From Desulfarculaceae bacterium (GTDB taxonomy: Bacteria; Desulfobacterota; Desulfarculia; Desulfarculales; Desulfarculaceae): a stretch of 64,000 nucleotides of DNA. The stretch spans positions 774,848-838,847 of the forward strand of contig JAHLKT010000002.1 of NCBI GenBank assembly GCA_020444545.1, given 5' to 3'. Under the pieces are notes generated by a model. That model worked only from the letters and a program-made list of their open reading frames with translations. It was not told where the DNA came from and searched no databases. The translations under genes were made by a program, and so were the position numbers. The first letter of the stretch is position 1. The number at the start of each line of letters is the position of its first letter. Shown here piece by piece: positions 35,982 through 44,534 of this stretch.

Positions 35982-36347
35982 CTACAGCCCTTCACAAAGA
36001 TGATCAGCATCGATGCCCAGGAAATGGGCCATGGCCTCGTGGCCAAAGGCGTGCTGAGAGGCGTAGAGCTTGCCGTTGGGCAATGGTCCGCCCAGTACAT
36101 AGGCGTGATCCACCACCCCGCCCGGCCCGTCGCCGGCCCAGCACATCCAGCCGGTGGGGCTCAGCCGCTTGATCGCCTCCGGCCCGCAGATATGCAGCGT
36201 GACCTGGCCCATCTTCACTTCCTGGTGGTAGTCCGGCTCGGTGATCAAAGGAGCTATCTCCGCATCCAGTCGCCCTTGGGCGTCGCAGGCCTCTCGCCAG
36301 GTGTCTTCGACCGTACCGAAGAACAGCTTTCTGAAGAAATTGGCCAT
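35982..36347 (-). CDS. Phage protein with an HExxxH-like motif
   Basis: The 121-residue protein ends in a helix containing QHAFGHEAMAHFLG, an H-E-x3-H arrangement, preceded by a beta segment with GGVVDHAYVLGG. This could be a metal-binding site of a small peptidase-like fold, but the spacing is not the usual HExxH of phage metallopeptidases, and a structural role is equally possible. It stops 3 bases after the start region of its downstream neighbour. Confidence 0.45.
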   Translation of the reverse strand: MANFFRKLFFGTVEDTWREACDAQGRLDAEIAPLITEPDYHQEVKMGQVTLHICGPEAIKRLSPTGWMCWAGDGPGGVVDHAYVLGGPLPNGKLYASQHAFGHEAMAHFLGIDADHLCEGL

Positions 36348-36350
36348 GAC

Positions 36351-36764
36351 CTACTCCCTTCCCGCCCACTGGTGGGGCTCCAAGATTTCCTTGCCCATCA
36401 GATCCAGGCCCAGGGCCTTGGCCTCGGCCACCTTGACCCGGCGCGTGCCCATGACCTTTCCGCCGCTGGGATCCTGGATCTCGGCCGGGATGGCCACCTC
36501 CATCACCTGGTCAGCCACCTCGGACGGTAGGTCCTCATATTTGGCCCCCAGATAATCAGGCCTCTGCTTGAGAGCGTCCAGGTGGGCGCCTTTGACGAGC
36601 CAGTGCCAGACCTTCTTGCCGTCGTGTTCACCGACGGGCTCCATGTGGGCCTCGTGCTTGGTCAGCACCAGCCCGTCTCCGAGCTGGACTCCCTCGACCA
36701 TAGAGCCGTCTTCGTTGAGGGTGTTCACCGGCGCACCGGTGAACAGTGCGAGTTCATCGCTCAT
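36351..36764 (-). CDS. Small phage protein of unknown function
   Basis: ATG 36764 follows GGAGGACCCGCG and overlaps the upstream stop (ATGA), so the two genes are coupled. The 137-residue product is acidic with a beta-rich first half (TKHEAHMEPVGEHDGKKVWHW) and a helical C-terminus. It may be a chaperone or joining protein for the tail fibre gene upstream; this is inference from position. Confidence 0.5.
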   Translation of the reverse strand: MSDELALFTGAPVNTLNEDGSMVEGVQLGDGLVLTKHEAHMEPVGEHDGKKVWHWLVKGAHLDALKQRPDYLGAKYEDLPSEVADQVMEVAIPAEIQDPSGGKVMGTRRVKVAEAKALGLDLMGKEILEPHQWAGRE

Positions 36765-37984
36765 CGCGGGTCCTCCAGCCATTTTTCGTGGAATTCGGTG
36801 GAGCCGATCTCAAAAGGATAAGTAGGTGAGTAGCCAAGGTTAAGGTAACTACCCAGAGCGAAGGAACCGTCAAAGGGCGCGGGATCGCCCCAGATCCAGT
36901 CATTCCAGCTGGAGAGCTTGTGGCCTACCTGGGAAAGGCCCAGCCCCGCAGACCAGCGCTCGGCCAGGTCGTAAGATTTGCCAGCGACCCAATTGTTGAC
37001 TACCAAGGCACCGTTAATGCCATCATAAGCACGTATTAAACCGCCACCTAACGGGTTGTAGTCTTGATAGTAGAGCAGCGATGCTGTTGCATCAGATGCC
37101 CCTATGATTGAGCATGCTGTCGTAATGTCTCCGTGATTAAATTCCGGCACCCACCCCCGCACAACCAGGGTGCCCTGGGCGGCGGCCGGCCCTTCTGCGG
37201 TGCTTAAAATGTTCTTGAGGGCCTGTGGCAGGGTCCATCCAACCGCGTCCGCCGCCCTAGATACGGGGCTCGCAACGGTGGGGATGTAGGCAGTAGGCAC
37301 TTGGCCCGCTTCAAGCTGGGCGCCCCAGATATACACATGACCCGTTTGATTTGTGGCGTAAGAGGCATGGATATAGGGAGTAATTGTGCCCGTCCCGGCG
37401 CCCATCGTTACGGTGTAATGGAACCGTTGCCAATTCGTTGTGATGGAAATGGCTTGGGACCCCCCCGTGGAGGTGCCGTTAGAACTGACCTCCAGGCGTC
37501 CAGTTCGATCTGTATCTCCTCGAAGCCAGGCAGAAAGCGTGACCGTGATGCCATCCGCTGCTTGGCTGGTGGTTTGTTTCACACGCGGGTAGTCCTGGCC
37601 GGTGAACTCAATTTTGTCCGCAGTGGTGTTACCGTCAGGCCCTCCTATCGCGTTCGCACTTACTATGCAATTGACCTTGCTCCAAGCAGCGTTATCAAAT
37701 GCCTCTGAATGAGTCAGCAGGTTGGTGGCCGCAGGCTGGATGTCAATTCGCGTCTTACCGTAGCGATCACTGAGCGCCACCTGGCCGATCCCCACGGTAC
37801 GCACCCGCCCACCCCTGATCACGGTGCGTTCGGTGCCTCTTCCATTGGTCGCGTTCTGGCCAGAGACCAGATCCACCAGGTTTCCCCGGGCGGGATCAAC
37901 GTCAAAGACCAGCCCGGCGCTGGACCGCAGAGGCCGGCGTAGCGGGCTTCGCAGGACCTCGCCTTTGAGCAGCGACTGCATCAC
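36761..37984 (-). CDS. Phage tail fibre/receptor-binding protein with carbohydrate-binding-like domain
   Basis: The 407-residue protein has an N-terminal virion-attachment region (SSAGLVFDVDPARGN), then a jelly-roll-like domain characteristic of phage tail proteins: NLLTHSEAFDNAAW and, 110 residues on, VYIWGAQLEAGQVPTAYIPT. These sequences recur in phage fibres that bind glycans. The C-terminal third is aromatic-rich and likely the tip. It is translationally coupled both upstream and downstream through ATGA overlaps. Confidence 0.75.
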   Translation of the reverse strand: MMQSLLKGEVLRSPLRRPLRSSAGLVFDVDPARGNLVDLVSGQNATNGRGTERTVIRGGRVRTVGIGQVALSDRYGKTRIDIQPAATNLLTHSEAFDNAAWSKVNCIVSANAIGGPDGNTTADKIEFTGQDYPRVKQTTSQAADGITVTLSAWLRGDTDRTGRLEVSSNGTSTGGSQAISITTNWQRFHYTVTMGAGTGTITPYIHASYATNQTGHVYIWGAQLEAGQVPTAYIPTVASPVSRAADAVGWTLPQALKNILSTAEGPAAAQGTLVVRGWVPEFNHGDITTACSIIGASDATASLLYYQDYNPLGGGLIRAYDGINGALVVNNWVAGKSYDLAERWSAGLGLSQVGHKLSSWNDWIWGDPAPFDGSFALGSYLNLGYSPTYPFEIGSTEFHEKWLEDPR

Positions 37985-38283
37985 AGCTGAGCCAACCTCC
38001 CGTTCACCGGACCAGATACGAACTTGCCGGCGGGCACACCGAAGCGGGCCAAGCCCCCCTCCGGCTCGCGGCCTTCCCAGCGCCCCGCGTCATAGCGGTA
38101 GTCCGCGGGCACCCAGGTATTGCCTCCGTCATGGCTGAACTGCAAAACCACCTCGGCGTCAAAGTCGCCCCACAGGGCGAAGCTGAAGTAGCCGGCCACC
38201 AGGTGGAGAGGATCAGACCAGGTGTCCTCGGCCTCTATCACCGCCTCCACCTTATTGATCACTTGGTTGTTGATCTTGGGCAT
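37981..38283 (-). CDS. Small beta-rich phage tail protein
   Basis: The 100-residue protein is predicted beta-rich (YFSFALWGDFDAEVVLQFSHDGGNTW) and resembles small domains that join fibre subunits. No family is recognised. Its stop overlaps the start of the tail fibre gene by four bases. Confidence 0.5.
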   Translation of the reverse strand: MPKINNQVINKVEAVIEAEDTWSDPLHLVAGYFSFALWGDFDAEVVLQFSHDGGNTWVPADYRYDAGRWEGREPEGGLARFGVPAGKFVSGPVNGRLAQL

Positions 38284-38300
38284 GCCTGCTCCTTTGACCG

Positions 38301-39509
38301 TTAGAAAAGCGGATGCACGAAATGCTGATTCGTGGAGATGTAGGGATTGCCGTAGCTGTTGTTCCAGCCGGCTCGGATGGTGGCTCCGGTTAGGTCCACC
38401 TTGCCGGGCAGGCCGAAGATCTTTAGGCTCCCGAAGTTGGTGGTGTTGTCACCGCCACCGCGCGTATCGATGACGCCAGTGACCTTCATGGGCCAGGGCC
38501 CGGTGCATTTGATAAGCACCCCGCCGCCTGCTCCCGGCCCGCTGTCTCCACCAGGCCCGGAAAAGTAAGTCGAGGTGTTGTTGCCGCAGAAGGCCGGCGC
38601 ACCTTGCGCGGCCGCGCCGCCCTGCCCGCTTCCCGCGCTGTTGGTCACCGAGGCGCCGGCAGCTCCCGGCCGGCCGCTTCGATCGTCGATTCTTGGAATG
38701 CCCGGCGCGCCCGGCAGGCCCAGGCCGCCCTTGGTCAGGATGCTCCCGGTGATCACCAGGCTGTGAGAGGCCACCAGCTTTACCCTCCCGCCGCCACGTC
38801 CTCCGGAGGCACCGCCGCCACCGCTTGCGCCACCGCAGCCGTTGCAGGTGCCAGTGCCGCCGCCCGAGCCCCCACCGCCACCACCGCCGCCGCCCCCCGA
38901 TCCCGGGAGGACCTCTTCATCGGTGGTCGAATCGCCGTTGACGCCGTAGCCTCGATAGCCGCCCCGGCCACCATCACCGCCCGCAGAGCCATTCAGGCCG
39001 CCGGCGCCGCTGGCACCACGAGAGCCGCTGTAGGTCCCTTTTCCCGCATAGGCGTCCGAGCCCGGAGGCCCGCCCGACCCTCCGCAGCTGCCCGTGCAGT
39101 CACAGTTAGCGGCGCCGCTGACTCCGCTTTGGGCCGCCCCTTCCCTGCCCCCGCCGACACCACCCGTAGTGCCGCCGTGGCTCTTGCTCTCGCCACCTCC
39201 ACCACCGCCACCGCCGGCCCAGCCGAAGTAGCCGGCCAGGCTGGCATCGATGGTCCCGAGGACCTGAATGTCCCGGGCGAAGACCTCCACCTGGCCGTAT
39301 TGGCTGCCATCCCAGGGAGTGACGTGGACCGTCGCGCCGGCGGGCACTTTGAAGCGGCGCACATTGGTGATGGAGCCATGGATGTAGTCCCCATCGGCCA
39401 GGACCAGATCCGCGCCTCCCTGGTTCCCGGTGTAGGTGGCCGCCCACCCGGGCATGGCCAGGGCCAGGACCAGGAGCAAGCTGGTGATTATGTTTCTGGC
39501 GGTCCGCAT
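38301..39509 (-). CDS. Glycine-rich protein with a signal peptide, candidate adhesin
   Basis: The first 24 residues are a convincing Sec signal peptide (MRTARNIITSLLLVLALAMP, then GWAA). About residues 95-240 are extremely glycine-rich (runs of eight and nine Gly) with a few Cys pairs, in the style of poly-glycine-II adhesins such as T-even gp38. The C-terminal 120 residues are beta-rich. A signal peptide is unexpected in a virion protein; it may be an outer-membrane or secreted protein made during lysogeny, or a tail-tip adhesin whose N-terminus only looks like a signal. Extreme GC and repeats make this segment prone to assembly errors. Confidence 0.6.
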   Translation of the reverse strand: MRTARNIITSLLLVLALAMPGWAATYTGNQGGADLVLADGDYIHGSITNVRRFKVPAGATVHVTPWDGSQYGQVEVFARDIQVLGTIDASLAGYFGWAGGGGGGGGESKSHGGTTGGVGGGREGAAQSGVSGAANCDCTGSCGGSGGPPGSDAYAGKGTYSGSRGASGAGGLNGSAGGDGGRGGYRGYGVNGDSTTDEEVLPGSGGGGGGGGGGSGGGTGTCNGCGGASGGGGASGGRGGGRVKLVASHSLVITGSILTKGGLGLPGAPGIPRIDDRSGRPGAAGASVTNSAGSGQGGAAAQGAPAFCGNNTSTYFSGPGGDSGPGAGGGVLIKCTGPWPMKVTGVIDTRGGGDNTTNFGSLKIFGLPGKVDLTGATIRAGWNNSYGNPYISTNQHFVHPLF

Positions 39510-39520
39510 GGCTTCCCCGG

Positions 39521-39826
39521 CTACAGCTGCTCTTGGTTCAGCTCGGCCGGCTTGATCCGGTCCGGCAGGTCCACCAGGTCGTATTCACGGCCCAGGTCAG
39601 CCGAGAGATCGGCCGGGGTGGCGTTGGCGTTGGCCTCCAACTTGGTCACGTACTCCTTGATGGAGGCCAGGATCTCTTCCCGGGAGTTAGAGGCATCGAA
39701 AGCCATCTTGCTTTCCTCCCAGGAGCCGTCCTTCAGCTTGTAGCGGAAGACCACCACCTGGGAGTGCTTGTCATGGGCACTGTTGGTCAGCTTGACCTTG
39801 GTCCCGCTCTTCTCGACTTTCGCCAT
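39521..39826 (-). CDS. Small phage protein of unknown function (101 aa)
   Basis: ATG 39826 follows TAGGAGAGTGAAC. The 101-residue product is soluble, beta-rich at the start (KVKLTNSAHDKHSQVVVFRYKL) with a helical C-terminus. It sits between fibre genes and could be an assembly chaperone. No family recognised. Confidence 0.55.
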   Translation of the reverse strand: MAKVEKSGTKVKLTNSAHDKHSQVVVFRYKLKDGSWEESKMAFDASNSREEILASIKEYVTKLEANANATPADLSADLGREYDLVDLPDRIKPAELNQEQL

Positions 39827-39836
39827 GTTCACTCTC

Positions 39837-40688
39837 CTAATTAGGGGCGATCTCGATGTAGCCCAGGGGATGGTATGGATCGCCGGCATCAATCCCGGTG
39901 CAGTCCAGGCTCATGATGCTCAGGGCGCCAACCGTGGTGTTGCTCAGTTCAGTGGTCTCCTGGCCACCGGCAGCCGCCGCGTTCACCGTGGCCATGGCCG
40001 CTCCCTCGTTATTGAGCCTGAGATTCACCTGGCTGGCGCCGCCCGCCTCCTTGAGCCGCATCCCGAACCTAACCACCTCGCCGGCCACACCGGGAACAAA
40101 GGTCAGGATCCCATTGGCCACCATCACCGCCCCCTCCAGGGAGATGACCCGGGTATGCCGAACCGCGCCCACCTGGGCATCCACATATCCTTTGCTCGCC
40201 GGCTGCAGGTCCTGGGTAGGGTTGCCGGGCAACAGGGGCAGGCTGCCAAAGCTCTTCACGCCCTGTATCGCCTGATCGCCAAAGGTGCGCACCACGTCCA
40301 GCGGCAGGGCCGCGTTGGCTCCCGGCGTGAGGAACCCCGGGCTCACCTGCTCCAGACTTTCATCCAGCACCCCGGATCCCAGGGTCACCGTGGTGATCTC
40401 GGCCTCATCGTCATAGGCGCTTCCCGCCACCGCCGCGAAAACATCCAAGGCGCCCAGCCGGGCCCGGAGCATGCGGCCGGCCGGGAACAGGCTGGTGGCG
40501 TCCCCGGCCAGGGTGAACTCGGTGGCCGAGAGATATGCCGGGCTGAGATCGCCTTCCAGCCACTCGGTGCAAGAGGCCACCGCCTGGCCCAGCCGGCTGT
40601 AGATGTCCAACAGGGTGGGATTGAGGCGTTCCAGCAACTGAGGGCCCGCGCCCACGTTGCCCAGGATCAACAGGGGATAATCAGCCAT
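39837..40688 (-). CDS. Phage tail fibre-like protein
   Basis: The 283-residue protein has an N-terminal helical domain, a central segment with the tail-fibre signature QDLQPASKGYVDAQVG, and a C-terminal beta-rich domain. The YVDA-type heptads occur where phage fibres trimerise. It overlaps the upstream large gene by one base, so expression is coupled. Confidence 0.65.
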   Translation of the reverse strand: MADYPLLILGNVGAGPQLLERLNPTLLDIYSRLGQAVASCTEWLEGDLSPAYLSATEFTLAGDATSLFPAGRMLRARLGALDVFAAVAGSAYDDEAEITTVTLGSGVLDESLEQVSPGFLTPGANAALPLDVVRTFGDQAIQGVKSFGSLPLLPGNPTQDLQPASKGYVDAQVGAVRHTRVISLEGAVMVANGILTFVPGVAGEVVRFGMRLKEAGGASQVNLRLNNEGAAMATVNAAAAGGQETTELSNTTVGALSIMSLDCTGIDAGDPYHPLGYIEIAPN

Positions 40689-42718
40689 CAGCTCACTCCC
40701 AGAAGAGCGGTGTCCAACACGAAAGAGCCCAGGTAAACGTGATCACCGCCCGGGTCTATGTCCGTGACCCCGGCCTGGACCGCCTTGCAAACGAACTGGT
40801 GATCGTGGTGCTTGAGAGCCTGGGATTGGCCGGTGGGCGGATAGATCCAGTCCTCCACCGGGAGGGTCAGCTCCTTGACCGTGAGCCCGGCATCGATGGG
40901 AACCGAGAGATCCCTCTGCAGGGCCTCAGTCTCGATGCTCTGGTAATCCAGCTTGAAACGCAGCTTGGCCGTGGCTCCCATGCGGGCGCTCATCATGTAG
41001 CCGAAGCCGTGGACGTGCTTGTCCCGCTGGCCATCGCCGAAATCATTCATGGGGCCCCAGACCTCGCACCGGGACCACTCGGCCCCGCCGTCTTGGCCTA
41101 TGACCGCATCGTCCACCTGATAGAGGTGCCCGTCATCGCCGCCCACGTAGGTCTGATCGTCTTGATGAAGGAAGCAGGTGGGCGTGAAGCCCTCCCAGAG
41201 GTAGAAGCTCCAGTCGCCCAGCAGCACATGCAGGACCATGGTGTAAGGCAGTCCCTCAAGCTGCAGCCAGTATTGATCGTGGTTGGCGTGGTAGCAGGCA
41301 AAGGCGTTCTCTGACTTGTGGGCCTCCACCAGGTCAGCCACGTTTTCGCTACGCGGCCACTGGCGCACGTCGCCATAGCCTTGAACGCCTTCCAGGCCCA
41401 GCACCTGGTCAGCCAGGAAGAGGATGTTATTGCCAACGTTGGCCATGGAAAGACCGGCCAGGGCGCCCAGCTCCTGGAAGATCTCATCCATGCGCAAATC
41501 TCCGTCAGATCCGGGCACGCTCCCGGAGAGGCGATGGATGCTGGCCGGCTCGGCCTTGCTTACGAATAGACCCGTGAAGAACTTGACCAGGCCGTTGATG
41601 GCGCCGCCCACGCCCCGCTCCACCCCGATCCAGCCGGCGTCCGCCCCGTTGTACTGGCGGGCTCCCCACTTGTAGGGGTTGTTCAGGCCGCTGTAGCCCA
41701 GCTTGGCCGCGTCTTCGGCTAGAGGCCAGTTACCGCCCCCCACCGCCAGGCGCTCGCTCTTGACCGCCCCCCAAGAGGCCCGGGGAGGCAGTCCCGGGCC
41801 CAGGGCCAGGAGAGGTTCCTTGTCCCCGTCCGTCTGCCACTGGGCCCCATCCCAGGTCACCGCCGCGCCGGCGCCGCTCGCTTCCGCCCACTGGAGATGT
41901 ACCGCGTTGTTGCCGTCGCCTCCGGTGAACTCCACCGAAACGTAGCGGGCCTCGCCGGCCGCCACAGTCAGCTCCTGGCCGGCCTCGGCCTCAATGTCCA
42001 CGTCCTGGATCAGGACCTCGCTGGGCAGATCCTCGGCCTGCAGGGTGCCCGTGCCAAGCAGGGTGGCCCCGTCGGCGGACCAGACCTGCAGGGCCACCGC
42101 GCCGGTGGGCGCGCCGCTCTTGTAGAGCGCGGCCCGAATCTCATTGAGCGGGATCTCGCCCGGGCCCCAGGCCGGCGCGGTGAACAGGAAGCCCGCCCGG
42201 GTAATGCCGCCGGCATGCAGGGACCAAGCCCCGGCCGCGTCGCCAGAGCCCCAGTCACCCCAAAGGAAACCGTCTTCATCCCAGAGGATCCCGTAGGCAT
42301 GGCCGGTGTCGGGATCCACTGACTTGAGATAGCCCCCGTCCAGCACCATCAGGAGGCCGGCATAGGCCAGCAACCGAGGAGCCGTGGCCACGTCGCCCAC
42401 CAACAACGGCGCGCCCTGCCCGTCCAGGCGGTAAAGGTGCTGATCAGATGCCAGGTAGGTGGTGCCCTTCAGAAGGCGGGCCGCCCTCACTGGCCGCCCG
42501 TCGGGCAGGGGCTGCGAGGTGATCCGCGCCGCCCCCGGCCGGGTGCGCCACTGCTTGCGGTAGCCGCCCTTGCCGTCCTGCCCCTTGATCAACATCATGT
42601 TCACGGCGCTCTGGCACTTGGCAGAGCCGATCAGCCATGGCTCATTGACCGTGCACACCCCTCCGGCCGGGATGGCGTTGAAGGGCTTGCGTTTGGCCTG
42701 GCGACGGGAAGCTCTCAT
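40688..42718 (-). CDS. Large beta-rich virion protein, possible tail hub or DNA-stabilisation protein
   Basis: The 676-residue protein is dominated by beta strands with repeating aromatic/Gly turns (YLASDQHLYRLDGQG, LGGYLKSVDPDTG-type), compatible with a propeller-like fold as in P22 gp10 packaged-DNA stabilisation or podoviral tubular proteins. There is no cysteine cluster or enzymatic motif. It lies immediately downstream of the adaptor gene, where such tail components are encoded in podoviruses. Confidence 0.55.
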   Translation of the reverse strand: MRASRRQAKRKPFNAIPAGGVCTVNEPWLIGSAKCQSAVNMMLIKGQDGKGGYRKQWRTRPGAARITSQPLPDGRPVRAARLLKGTTYLASDQHLYRLDGQGAPLLVGDVATAPRLLAYAGLLMVLDGGYLKSVDPDTGHAYGILWDEDGFLWGDWGSGDAAGAWSLHAGGITRAGFLFTAPAWGPGEIPLNEIRAALYKSGAPTGAVALQVWSADGATLLGTGTLQAEDLPSEVLIQDVDIEAEAGQELTVAAGEARYVSVEFTGGDGNNAVHLQWAEASGAGAAVTWDGAQWQTDGDKEPLLALGPGLPPRASWGAVKSERLAVGGGNWPLAEDAAKLGYSGLNNPYKWGARQYNGADAGWIGVERGVGGAINGLVKFFTGLFVSKAEPASIHRLSGSVPGSDGDLRMDEIFQELGALAGLSMANVGNNILFLADQVLGLEGVQGYGDVRQWPRSENVADLVEAHKSENAFACYHANHDQYWLQLEGLPYTMVLHVLLGDWSFYLWEGFTPTCFLHQDDQTYVGGDDGHLYQVDDAVIGQDGGAEWSRCEVWGPMNDFGDGQRDKHVHGFGYMMSARMGATAKLRFKLDYQSIETEALQRDLSVPIDAGLTVKELTLPVEDWIYPPTGQSQALKHHDHQFVCKAVQAGVTDIDPGGDHVYLGSFVLDTALLGVS

Positions 42719-43371
42719 TACCAGCCCCCGCTAAAATCGTAGTTGGCTCTATCTCCGTGGGCCTCCGGGACCACGCTGTCCATGGCCGCCACGTCGGCCG
42801 CCTGGCTCTGCAGGAGCCGGTAGAGCCCCAGCTCCATCTTGGTGTCGTATTCGTTGCGGTTCAGGCAGCGCATCTTGACGAACTCGACAAGCACCAGATC
42901 AAACAGCCCCGCGAAGGGCAGCTCCACCGCCAGGGCCGCCCGAGCCGAGTCATCGTCAGCCGGGATCGCGGCCCGGCCCAGGGCGGGCATGGCCGCATAG
43001 ATCAGGTCCAGGTCCTCGGAGGTCTCCGGCTCCGGGTAGAGGTGCAGCTTGGACGCCTCGATAAAGCAGCCCAGGTAATGGCCGCCCGACAGGGGGAAGT
43101 CATGCCGGGACATGAGAGGCAGCGGGGCCGCGCCCCCCACCACCCGGGCCGAGATGAAGCCCAGCCAGCCCTCTGGAAAGGCCACGCCCTCCGGCCCCAC
43201 CTGCAGCACGGTCCGCTGAGCCACCTGGGCGCTCTTGCGCCGGGCCAGCTCATTGGCCAGTACCTTCACCCCCTCCTGCAGGTAGACGAACTTCTCCCGA
43301 GGGGTGTAGGTGGTCTCCGGGGTGTCGCGCACCCCGAAGGCCACCGCTACCGATAGCTCGCTCCCGGTCAT
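42718..43371 (-). CDS. Phage head-tail adaptor-like protein
   Basis: The 217-residue protein is helical and its place, directly after the capsid and a small gene and before the large tail protein, matches the adaptor or tubular-tail-A proteins of podoviruses. Helices such as EKFVYLQEGVKVLANELARRK and FDLVLVEFVKMRCLNR dominate the ends. Sequence similarity is not strong enough for a firm family call. Confidence 0.55.
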   Translation of the reverse strand: MTGSELSVAVAFGVRDTPETTYTPREKFVYLQEGVKVLANELARRKSAQVAQRTVLQVGPEGVAFPEGWLGFISARVVGGAAPLPLMSRHDFPLSGGHYLGCFIEASKLHLYPEPETSEDLDLIYAAMPALGRAAIPADDDSARAALAVELPFAGLFDLVLVEFVKMRCLNRNEYDTKMELGLYRLLQSQAADVAAMDSVVPEAHGDRANYDFSGGW

Positions 43372-43608
43372 TTAGGCGTCCCGGGGAATGGTGTGGGTAT
43401 GGACCTGGCCGCCCGTCTTCACGTGGAACACCAGGTCCGTGCCGTCCAGGGAGCAGGTAACCTGGCCATCGACCATATCCGCCGTGTGATCGGCGGTGGC
43501 CGGCAGGCCCAGGATGCTCTGCCCCGTGAGGTTCATCGCCGGCCCGGACAGCTCCCCCAGGAACAGGGGATCGCGGCCCAGCGGCGTTCCGGCGGTCTTC
43601 TTGCTCAT
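43372..43608 (-). CDS. Small phage protein, possible head decoration or joining
   Basis: The 78-residue product is beta-rich (GQVTCSLDGTDLVFHVKTGG) and follows the capsid gene by 24 bases. Proteins in that position often decorate the capsid or complete head-tail joining. No family is recognised. Confidence 0.55.
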   Translation of the reverse strand: MSKKTAGTPLGRDPLFLGELSGPAMNLTGQSILGLPATADHTADMVDGQVTCSLDGTDLVFHVKTGGQVHTHTIPRDA

Positions 43609-43632
43609 GACAGCGCCTTCCCTTCCGGCCGC

Positions 43633-44508
43633 TTAGTAGGTCAGGCCCTTGTAAAAGGCGTTGCCCTTCTCTTCCTTGGCGCCCAGGGCCAGTCGGCCGC
43701 GGATCATGCCCCGGGTGCGGTCGCCGTCCTTGGCCATGGGTACGTGCTCCACCCGGCGCAGCCAGGCCAGCTCCCAGAGGTTGGGATCGATGGCCAGCAT
43801 CTCGGAGTGGGCCAGGTAGCGGGTGGGCACCACCTTAACCTCGCCGAAGTCGGTGTCTAGGTAGTCCACGCCCAGCACCAGCTTTTTCTTGGCGGCGTCG
43901 ATGTTCTTCACCGTGCCGCCGGTGAACTGGCTGATCACCCGCTTCTGGATGCTGTTAACAAACACCACCGAGGGCTCGCCGCCTTCGTCCCAGGCCAGCT
44001 GCAGGAGATCGTTGAAGCCGTCCTCGGTAAGGGGCTCGGCGCCGCCGGCGTCAATCACGTTGGTGGTGATCGCGCTGGTCAGGCCGGTGAGCTTGCGGGG
44101 CTGCTGGGGACCCTGGGGCACCTGGCTCATCAGGGCCTTCTCGATGTCGCGCGCGATCTCCTTCATGGCCTTCTTGGAGAAGTAGGTGTAGGCCTTCTTC
44201 ATGCCCTGGATCTGCACGTCCTGCAGGGTGTCCGGCACGATCACCCACTTGAGGAAGTTCTGGGCGTAGCTCTGGGTCACGCCCGGCGGAGTGTGCTCCA
44301 CCTCGCTGAAGGTGGAGCCGTCCACGTGGGCGTTCTCGGCCGCGTCCGCCAGGGAGTCCTGCATGGTCTCCACCAGGGTGTTGATGGCCTTGCGCGACTT
44401 CTTGCCCAGCATGGTCAGCAACGGCGTGGCCGTCGGGCTGATGTTGGTGATGAGGTCGGTGAGATCTCGCTTTACAGTCGAGAAATCGTCAACATGAACG
44501 GTGGCCAT
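43633..44508 (-). CDS. Major capsid protein (SU10/DUF5309-like)
   Basis: The 291-residue protein resembles the SU10-type major capsid family (DUF5309), a HK97-like fold: an N-terminal helix (TVKRDLTDLITNISPTATPL), a central domain with ARDIEKALMSQVPQG, and a conserved late segment (DTDFGEVKVVPTRYL) followed by the ID-N-LWELAWLR region. The scaffold gene lies directly upstream. Abundant Lys pairs in the N-terminal arm fit a capsid inner surface. Confidence 0.85.
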   Translation of the reverse strand: MATVHVDDFSTVKRDLTDLITNISPTATPLLTMLGKKSRKAINTLVETMQDSLADAAENAHVDGSTFSEVEHTPPGVTQSYAQNFLKWVIVPDTLQDVQIQGMKKAYTYFSKKAMKEIARDIEKALMSQVPQGPQQPRKLTGLTSAITTNVIDAGGAEPLTEDGFNDLLQLAWDEGGEPSVVFVNSIQKRVISQFTGGTVKNIDAAKKKLVLGVDYLDTDFGEVKVVPTRYLAHSEMLAIDPNLWELAWLRRVEHVPMAKDGDRTRGMIRGRLALGAKEEKGNAFYKGLTY

Positions 44509-44534
44509 AAAATTGTCTCCTTATGAGGTGACGG

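Noticed and set aside
38604..39743. Long rightward frame opposite the glycine-rich gene
   Set aside because: An Ala/Arg/Pro-rich shadow of poly-glycine DNA without ribosome site.
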